Part shown: positions 58,150-64,000 of the stretch, in pieces
How positions within the stretch are numbered: position 1 is the first letter of the stretch
Layout: each line of letters opens with the position of its first letter
NCBI GenBank assembly: GCA_032622095.1
Contig: CP136064.1
Location: forward strand, 43,604,989 to 43,668,988
DNA from: Siphonodentalium dalli
Lineage: Eukaryota > Mollusca > Scaphopoda > Gadilida > Siphonodentaliidae
DNA length: 64,000 nt
Direction: 5' to 3'
Translations under genes and position numbers: made by a program
Notes under the pieces: generated by a model
What the model saw: the letters and a program-made list of their open reading frames with translations, nothing else
The model's database searches: none
What the model was told of the DNA's origin: nothing

Positions 58150-58393
58150 GGAATCCAGTCTATACCAAAGACAACAAGAGCTCAGCATCAAATATGTCAA
58201 ATCTACAGCATGTATTGTGCTGTTCAGTTCTGGTCATGGTTTCGAAGTCTGCGAAATGAGTCTTCATAAGGTTTATGAGCTCAATACGTGGTGTGCGGTA
58301 AGCGCTGCATTCTAAAAGAAAGTGGGTTTCGTCTTCTATCGAACATCGGAACAAAATATACAAATGCTTTAATTGTTTCAATGCCAATGTCAT
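58150..58393 (-). pseudogene. LINE C-terminal zinc-knuckle-like fragment
   Basis: The minus-strand frame reads LKHLYILFRCSIEDETHFLL, then ECSAYRTPRIELINLMKTHF, before a stop at about 58160. A Cys, 'E-D-E-x-H-F-L', Cys spacing followed by a Tyr-x-x-x-R patch is typical of the very end of ORF2 in invertebrate LINEs. Only about 77 codons remain, and the rest of the element is absent. It is unrelated in sequence to the fragments near 15 and 17 kb. Confidence 0.6.
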
Positions 58394-58399
58394 ATCAGG

Positions 58400-59979
58400 A
58401 ATACATTAACAATGAACGATCTTTACTGTTCCATGCTGTATAAACAGTTCTATGTTCTGTGACTTCAGTAGGTCTTTCTGTGCTATATACATATGTATAT
58501 CACGCATAAACTCATTTCACGTATTTGTCGAGATATTTTGGTCCCCGAACCCATACCGGTGGGTGGCACAAACGAGCATGATGTATTCCTTTTATATACG
58601 GTCAGGTTCACGATTCGTGTGTGATATATATAGGAAGAGTGTGTGGGAAGCCGTATACTGCCATTTCCATCAGAGATTCATTGGAGTAGGGTTATTATGG
58701 TCGTGGACCATGTTCCAAGCCCACTCGCCAATTCTATCAGGAGATAGCAATTCGAGATTGATCATTTTCCACTGCACTGACTACATTCACTTTGCTGTAT
58801 GAGTCTTAACTTTGTAATATCGTTATCTATAACGCAGTCTGAACGAACCCAGACTACTGGACAGCTACGGGTTCGATCAGACTGTGTTACAAGCGACTAT
58901 AACTTGAAGTCACGTGATTCCCAGATTATATCCATAGCAGGCTTCACATATATTATAAACTAAAGTCCCATGGCGGTTTGGATCTCCTGAACAGTGAAGA
59001 CTTTATTATTACCCATGTGTGAAGGAATATGTTTAAAAAGGGAACATGTTGAGAGAATGAGAGCGGACGTGAACGATTTTGTCACTTAATGCCACATTAA
59101 GCAACAGAGGTTTCGTAACTTGGCGCAATATATACCCCCTCTTATTTTATGTCGAACATGACACTTGAAACGAAATGCCATGGGGCATAGCTGCGCGTTA
59201 TTCTAAAGTATAGTTCAAATATTTGTGTCGCTATGAAGCCAATGCCATCAGTATCGGGCTCTGAAGTATCAGTCAAATATTTGTGTCGCTATGAAGCTAG
59301 TTTCATCAGTAACGGTCTGTGTTGTTCTCATCGATTATAGTTTTATCGGCGGAAATATGGAGAACATGCGAAATATGCAGAAGTCTAAGCAATGAATTGA
59401 TATGAAGTCAATCGCATTACATCATGCACCGAATCAAACCGTTGTACGCAACTATGAGTTGTGCATATTCTGTGTTTATAATGTCAAAAGCAGTCACGTT
59501 CACCCGCTGGGTTTATTTGATATATATCTCAGATTTAAGAAGGCACTGCCTCATTAGGTGTTCCGAATTCCTTATGTGGGCTATATTAGGGTTATTAGCG
59601 AACGACAGGTCACCAAGATCGAATACGCGACATGTTTACAAGACCGAATACCGCGAACACGATGCGAACGGGTTATTTGCGATTCGAACATCCGAGAATA
59701 GGTCATGAATTCAGATCATGCATTTTTTCAACGCTTTCAAGTAATTATATTATTGATCTACGTCATCAAGCAGACCAGATATTCAGTCGTAGTTGTGTCA
59801 TGTTTTGACTGTTTCGTTTCGTTTCATGATCTATTGTTGATTCCAAAGTATACATGTAACCTTGGTGGAATCCGGAGGTGATTAAGGATTATGGGATACG
59901 GAATAAAACGTGCTAAATATTATATCAATAGTTTATCGTATTTACCCATTAAAATCGACATAAATCTAACTATTTCACA
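58400..59979. other. No recognisable gene; one 57-bp tandem duplication
   Basis: 'caaatatttgtgtcgctatg' with flanks is repeated at 59208-59264 and 59265-59321. A 'gaacgaacccagactactgg' and 'cgggttcgatcagact' inverted pair lies near 58842-58885. The last part could hold the 5' LTR of the retrotransposon, including AATAAA at 59902. Confidence 0.4.
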
Positions 59980-59990
59980 ATGGCGACGAG
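59977..59990 (+). other. Possible LTR end and primer-binding site
   Basis: 'tttcaca' followed by ATGGCGACGAG could be an LTR ending in CA next to a primer-binding site starting TGGCGACGAG, since such sites begin TGG to pair with tRNA CCA. It overlaps the first Gag codon. No LTR pair is available to confirm it because the 3' part is missing. Confidence 0.3.
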
Positions 59991-62031
59991 TATGATAGCG
60001 AACGTAAACTATCCAAGGTTCGATTGCACGTCGGATGGCGTTTATTTAAGATGGCAAAAGTGGATTAGACGCCTAAATGACAATGTATTCGCCGGCTACA
60101 GAATCGATGGTGCAGGGCAAAAGAAGGCTCTGATGATAACCTTTGGCGGAGACGAACTCAACGACATATACGATAGTTTGCCGCCTGACCCAAACCCACC
60201 GGATGGTGCTAATCCTGTTTATGTGTTCACTCAAGCAGTCATGAAATTATCGAACTATTTCAACCCCAAACAAAATGTGGAAATCAATAAATTTCAGTTC
60301 CGAAAAGCAAAACAAACTGATATCGAAACGTTCACACAGTTTCATTCTAGGCTTCATCAAATGGCGAACACATGTGGCTTTGCAGACAGCGATGGTGAGG
60401 TAAAGTCACAAGTCATCGCAGGATGCTGCAATGACAAAGTCACAAAACGTGGACTGGGTGACCCCACATTAACCCTTGATCAATTCGTGACTTACGCTCG
60501 TTCTTTGGAATTGACGGAAGAAAACACTAAACACATGAAAGAAAGTCAACAAGCCTATAGCGTAAAGGAAAAGTCCAAGTTTTCCAACGACGCCCAAGGT
60601 TGCAGTGACAATTTTAAGTCATCTGATAACCCAGTACAATATCTTTCGGCAAACATACAGTGTTTCAGCTGTGGTGGCGAATGGCCACACAGGGGAGGTC
60701 GAAGGTCATGTCCCGCTATTACTAGTAATACCAGGTGTTCGGTATGTTCGGGGCGACATTTTACCAGGTTATGCAAAAACAGACAATCTTCAAACCAGAA
60801 TTATGATTCGAGATTCGCAAATCCACAAAGTCGTGAAATAAAAACACCTGCGAACTATAATTATCAGCGATCAAGAGGTGCACAATCTAAAAATTTCCAA
60901 CAAAGACGTTTCAACACGAACAATGTCACTGCCGACTCAAACAGTGACTCGGACGAATACGTATTTTCATGCGGGATTACATCAGACATTGTTGTTCATC
61001 CTGTGTTCGCAGTCGAGGTCAACCAGTGCAAAATAACAGCCACTGCCGATTCAGGAGCATCCTGTTGTTTGATGAACTATGACACATATAAGAAACTTTC
61101 ACCCCTACCAAAATTGTCTATGACGTCAAAACAAGTGAGCGCCTATGGCTCCAACCAACTACCAATCATCGGAAAATTTGATTGTGTTGTAACACTTAAG
61201 GATCAATCCGTGCCTACAATATTCTTGGTTATCGAGAGAGGGAAATGTACACTCCTAGGTTGTACACTATCACAGCAGCTTGGTTTGATAACCATTTGTC
61301 TTGACATTGCTGGTGAAATCAAATCTACTTCATGTTGTTCACAGGAAGCTGACATAGTATATGCTCCAAATGCTGATGTTGTCGAAACTGAGTCTAATTC
61401 ATTTGAAACTTCAGATAATTTGCATAAACCTGATGATTATGATTCCAGCGTTGTTGATCACGCCGAAAGGCCAAAAACTGCAAAAAAATTGCACACGCCT
61501 ATTGATACATGTGTTGTTGATCATGCTGAATTTGCAGACAATCTGCATAAACCGATTGATACATCATGTATTGTTGGTGACAAAATTGAATATGCTAATA
61601 CATGCAAGGTGAATGATGTTGATATTGCAAAATATGTTGAGAAACACCCACAATTGTTTGATGGTGTTGGAAAATATTCCAAATGTAAAGTAAAGCTTTG
61701 TGTTGACCCCAATGTTAGCCCTATTTTGCAGCAATGTAGAATGATACCGTTCCACACTAGGAAAAAGGTTGATTTAGAATTGGACTCCTTACTTAAGGAC
61801 GGTATCATTGAATCTGTAAATGAACCCACAGATTGGATAAGCCCAGTTGTCATCGTGCCAAAACCTCACGACCCGGAAAATGTCCACATTTGTGTAGACA
61901 TGAGAGTCCCCAATACTGCCATAAAGCGCGAGCGACATATCACTCCAACGGTGGATGATATAGTACATAAATTAAATGGAGCGAAGGTTTTCTCTAAGAT
62001 CGATCTCAGAATTTTTTTTCACCAATTTTAG
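59980..62031 (+). pseudogene. Gag-protease-RT (N-terminal part) of the gypsy element
   Basis: This 683-codon frame encodes a Gag capsid-like region (residues about 10-200) and two zinc knuckles. The first, at 228-244, is CFSCGGEWPHRGGRRSC, with His at an unusual spacing. The second, at 253-265, is CSVCSGRHFTRLC, one residue shorter than the usual CX2CX4HX4C. An aspartic protease follows, with DSGA at 357-360 and a downstream LLGC. A linker of about 120 residues shows imperfect internal repeats of 'DNLHKPxD' and 'VVDHAE'. The reverse transcriptase begins near 560 and includes the first catalytic Asp (FSKIDL, D675). It stops at TAG 62029-62031, inside the RT domain. Confidence 0.85.
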
Positions 62032-62604
62032 CTTGATGAGGAATCAAGACAAGTCACTTCTGTTATTACACACAAAGGTATATATCGTTACAAACGATTA
62101 TTTTTCGGGGTCAACACAGCTTCAGAGATATCTCAGAAACACATGCAACAAGTATTGGAATCAATTCCGGCAGCAATCAATTTCTCAGATGATATTCTTG
62201 TGTTCTCAGATTGTGAGGCCCAACATAACATTGATCTCATTAAAACATTTGAATGTTTGAGACAGAATGGATTCACTGTCAATTTACCAAAATGCTCATT
62301 CAAACAGTCTTCAATAGATTTTTATGGCTTACATTTTTCCTCAAATGGCATGTCAATGGACAAACGCAAAATAGAAGCCATTAAATCTCTCTCGAGTCCA
62401 AAGTCACGTCAAGAGGTCCAAAGTGTGTTGGGAATGTTAAATTTTTGTGCAAGATGTATTCCAAACTTCTCCACATTAACTGCTCCACTGAGAAATTTGA
62501 CGCACAAAAATGTGGAGTTCGAGTGGACTAAATCACACGAGTTAGCATTTTCCCAAATAAAATCTCATGTGACTAGTCCAACTACATTGTCATATTTGAT
62601 GTAA
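62032..62604 (+). pseudogene. RT core of the gypsy element after the stop codon
   Basis: The same frame continues past the TAG with the RT fingers/palm, including the catalytic pair as FSDDILVF (DD at 62188-62193). The thumb and connection segment then read LPKCSF, GLHFSSNGMSM, VQSVLGMLNFCARCIPNFS. The frame ends at TAA 62602-62604 because of a shift near 62585-62600. All catalytic aspartates are present, so the damage is a stop and an indel rather than active-site loss. Confidence 0.85.
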
Positions 62605-63302
62605 ATAAGGCAACTGAAGTATATGTGGATGCATCGCCAGTGGGAGTAGCTGGAATCCTTGTGCAATCAGATAAAATAATTTCGTACGGCAGTCGATCCC
62701 TCACCCCTACTGAGCAGAGATACAGTCAGCTAGAACGTGAAGGATTAGCTGTAGTATGGGGTCTAGAACATTTTTCGTTGTATGTTGTCGGCAACTCAGT
62801 TACTGTTTTTACAGATCATAAACCCCTTTTGGGACTTTTTGGTAACGTACAAGCTAAATTACCAGCCATATTTGAGCGTTGGTCTCTTAGGCTACAAGCT
62901 TTTCAATTCACACTCAAGTACCAGAAAGGCATCAATAACCCTGCCGACTACATGTCAAGACATCCTTTAAAGTCGACATGTTCTCCAGTTAGTCGGACAG
63001 AAGAGTACATAAATAAAATTATTTCAGATGCTGTTCCTAAAGCCCTTACTCTTTCTGAAATTCAAATAGAAACTGTAAAAGATGAGGTATTAAGTCAAGT
63101 AATTAATGCTTATCATGCTGGTAACTGGCACCAGGCCTCTGGAGAAATTATGCCATACAGAAAAATACATACAGAACGTTCTCTTCACAATGAAAGTGTT
63201 TTGTTAAAGGGCAGTAAAATTGTGTTACCCCAGTCACTACACGAAAAAGCTGTATCTCTTGCTAATGAGGGCCACCAGGGAATAAATAAGAATGCCGGCT
63301 GA
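62605..63302 (+). pseudogene. RNase H and truncated integrase of the gypsy element
   Basis: In a shifted frame the RNase H domain reads VDASPVGVAGILVQ, YSQLEREGLAVVWGLEHF and FTDHKPLL, supplying the D, E and D catalytic residues. A chromo-linker-like stretch and the start of the integrase zinc-binding domain follow (LHEKAVSLANEGHQG). Coding similarity ends at about 63298, where the foldback begins, before the Cys pair of the zinc finger and the integrase core. No ATG starts this segment. Confidence 0.85.
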
Positions 63303-64000
63303 TACGGACGCTGGCTCTTACGGACCCTAGCTCATACGGACCCTGGCTCATACGGACCTCCGGCTGATACGGACCCTGGCTTATACGGACCCTCGGCTTA
63401 TACGGACCCTGGCTCATACGGACCTCAATTAAAATATACAATTTTATTGTTTATGTTTATTTAAATTAATTCAAATACTGACAACATACTTACTGAGATA
63501 ACACAAATATGATGATAACAAAAATGGAACAACGTTACATCAGACGAACATTATTTAAGCTGTGGCGTACAGCTTGGCGGCTTCTTTCAGTAGTTTGCTG
63601 GCAGTTACCCTCATCGACGAGTAGTCTATGCATGACGAAGCCGAATGGTATCTCCACATGAAGCACAGTTAGACGTTGTGGAATTATGCCAGTCAACAAT
63701 AAATCAGTTGAATATATACCAGTTGTGTTTTTACTAACATGTTTTCATAACAAATCAAACTCAGTGGATTCATCCTGATCACCATTCACTGACCATTCAT
63801 CATCGCGTGTCTGTTTATAAAACAATATAAAGGGATCACACACGAGTGTTTATACAACGGACAATAAATCAGTTGAAACAAGTAACTGAGGTCCGTATGA
63901 GCCGGGGTCCGTATAAGCCAGGGTCCGTATCAACCGGTGGTCCGTAAAAGCCAGGGTCCGTAAGAGCCAGGGTCCATAAGAGCCAGGGTCCGTATAAGCC
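63299..64000. mobile_element. Foldback element with tandem-repeat arms, cut by the window end
   Basis: The left arm (63299-63427) is a run of about seven units of 16-20 bp resembling 'GGCTCATACGGACCCT'. The right arm (63888-64000, continuing past the end) is the same unit inverted, 'AGGGTCCGTATAAGCC'. Tandem units within inverted arms are typical of FB-type foldback elements. The 460-bp centre has, on the minus strand, a frame of about 36 codons ending at 63555 (ASKLLKEAAKLYATA, stop). AATAAA-type signals follow near 63462 and 63445, so it may contain the 3' end of a transcribed sequence. Confidence 0.7.

Larger units (their letters stand above)
59980..63298 (+). mobile_element. Ty3/gypsy retrotransposon remnant, 3'-truncated
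   Basis: Gag, protease, reverse transcriptase, RNase H and the first part of integrase follow each other in Ty3/gypsy order. The element is broken by an in-frame stop (62029), a frameshift (about 62590) and replacement of the integrase by the foldback at 63299. Most of the integrase and the 3' LTR are not in the window. The overall design of a single Gag-Pol frame with an H-type first zinc knuckle recalls the Mag/C-clade group of invertebrates, an assignment I could not test. Confidence 0.85.

Noticed and set aside
58835-58890. tRNA-like 'gggttcgatc' near 58868
   Set aside because: It has a B-box-like word, but no cloverleaf could be drawn around it. The region instead forms a short inverted repeat.
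60555-61853. Minus-strand and alternate-frame open frames inside the gypsy element
   Set aside because: They overlap the recognised Gag-Pol frame and carry no motif.

Overview
The window looks like a gene-poor, AT-rich stretch of an invertebrate nuclear genome. Three things point to a marine lophotrochozoan, most likely a mollusc: non-LTR retrotransposon tails with a conserved L-E-R-T-H-R-F-C-L-K motif, abundant short ACATGTA-type motifs, and a tRNA-derived SINE whose body carries a GTGCACGTTAAAGAAC motif. The species cannot be named from sequence alone.

Only one intact, confidently recognised gene is present: a 430-residue class A G-protein-coupled receptor at 49163-50455 (+), with a likely 5'-UTR splice acceptor just upstream. 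A second, unrecognised spliced gene is possible on the minus strand. Its parts are a phase-compatible two-exon 3' end at 31055-31381 and a possible ATG-containing exon at 33595-33832. Almost everything else that can be interpreted is repetitive or mobile DNA.

Region by region. 1-4350: unrecognised DNA, a 93-bp hairpin, and a TA-flanked terminal-inverted-repeat (TIR) element (2864-3801) holding a decayed TTAA element. 4350-9071: an inverted-repeat element that appears to host a non-autonomous Helitron (4875-8240), which itself hosts a TTAA/AGG element. 10438-10805: an intact TTAA-flanked piggyBac-like MITE. 13388-14122: a hAT-like element with a perfect 8-bp target duplication. 14585-17425: two LINE remnants in opposite orientation and several microsatellites. 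18625-25579: a minisatellite, TTAA MITEs, two related hAT-like elements (one nested in a 2-kb TIR element) and a long-inverted-repeat element. 27368-40271: a 12.9-kb interval bounded by matching CACTGCCAAAAATA ends with TA flanks, which contains the possible spliced gene, a SINE, foldbacks and a six-unit satellite of about 384 bp. 40272-49130: mostly unrecognised, with three tandem-repeat arrays and one MITE. 49163-50455: the receptor. 51653-55883: a second Helitron locus with two later insertions. 57720-59979: a lone hairpin element and a LINE fragment. 59980-63298: a broken Ty3/gypsy Gag-Pol, cut inside its integrase by a foldback element (63299 to the window end).

The most striking feature is a 67-bp near-perfect palindrome found 15 times. 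Five TTAA-flanked MITEs each carry two copies in opposite orientation. The palindrome also occurs in a TTAA element with different ends, in a long-inverted-repeat element, and alone. Nearly every copy keeps the same single off-centre stem mismatch. The paired Helitron loci act as natural before/after controls, because one locus shows the empty insertion site of a MITE and of a foldback that occupy the other.
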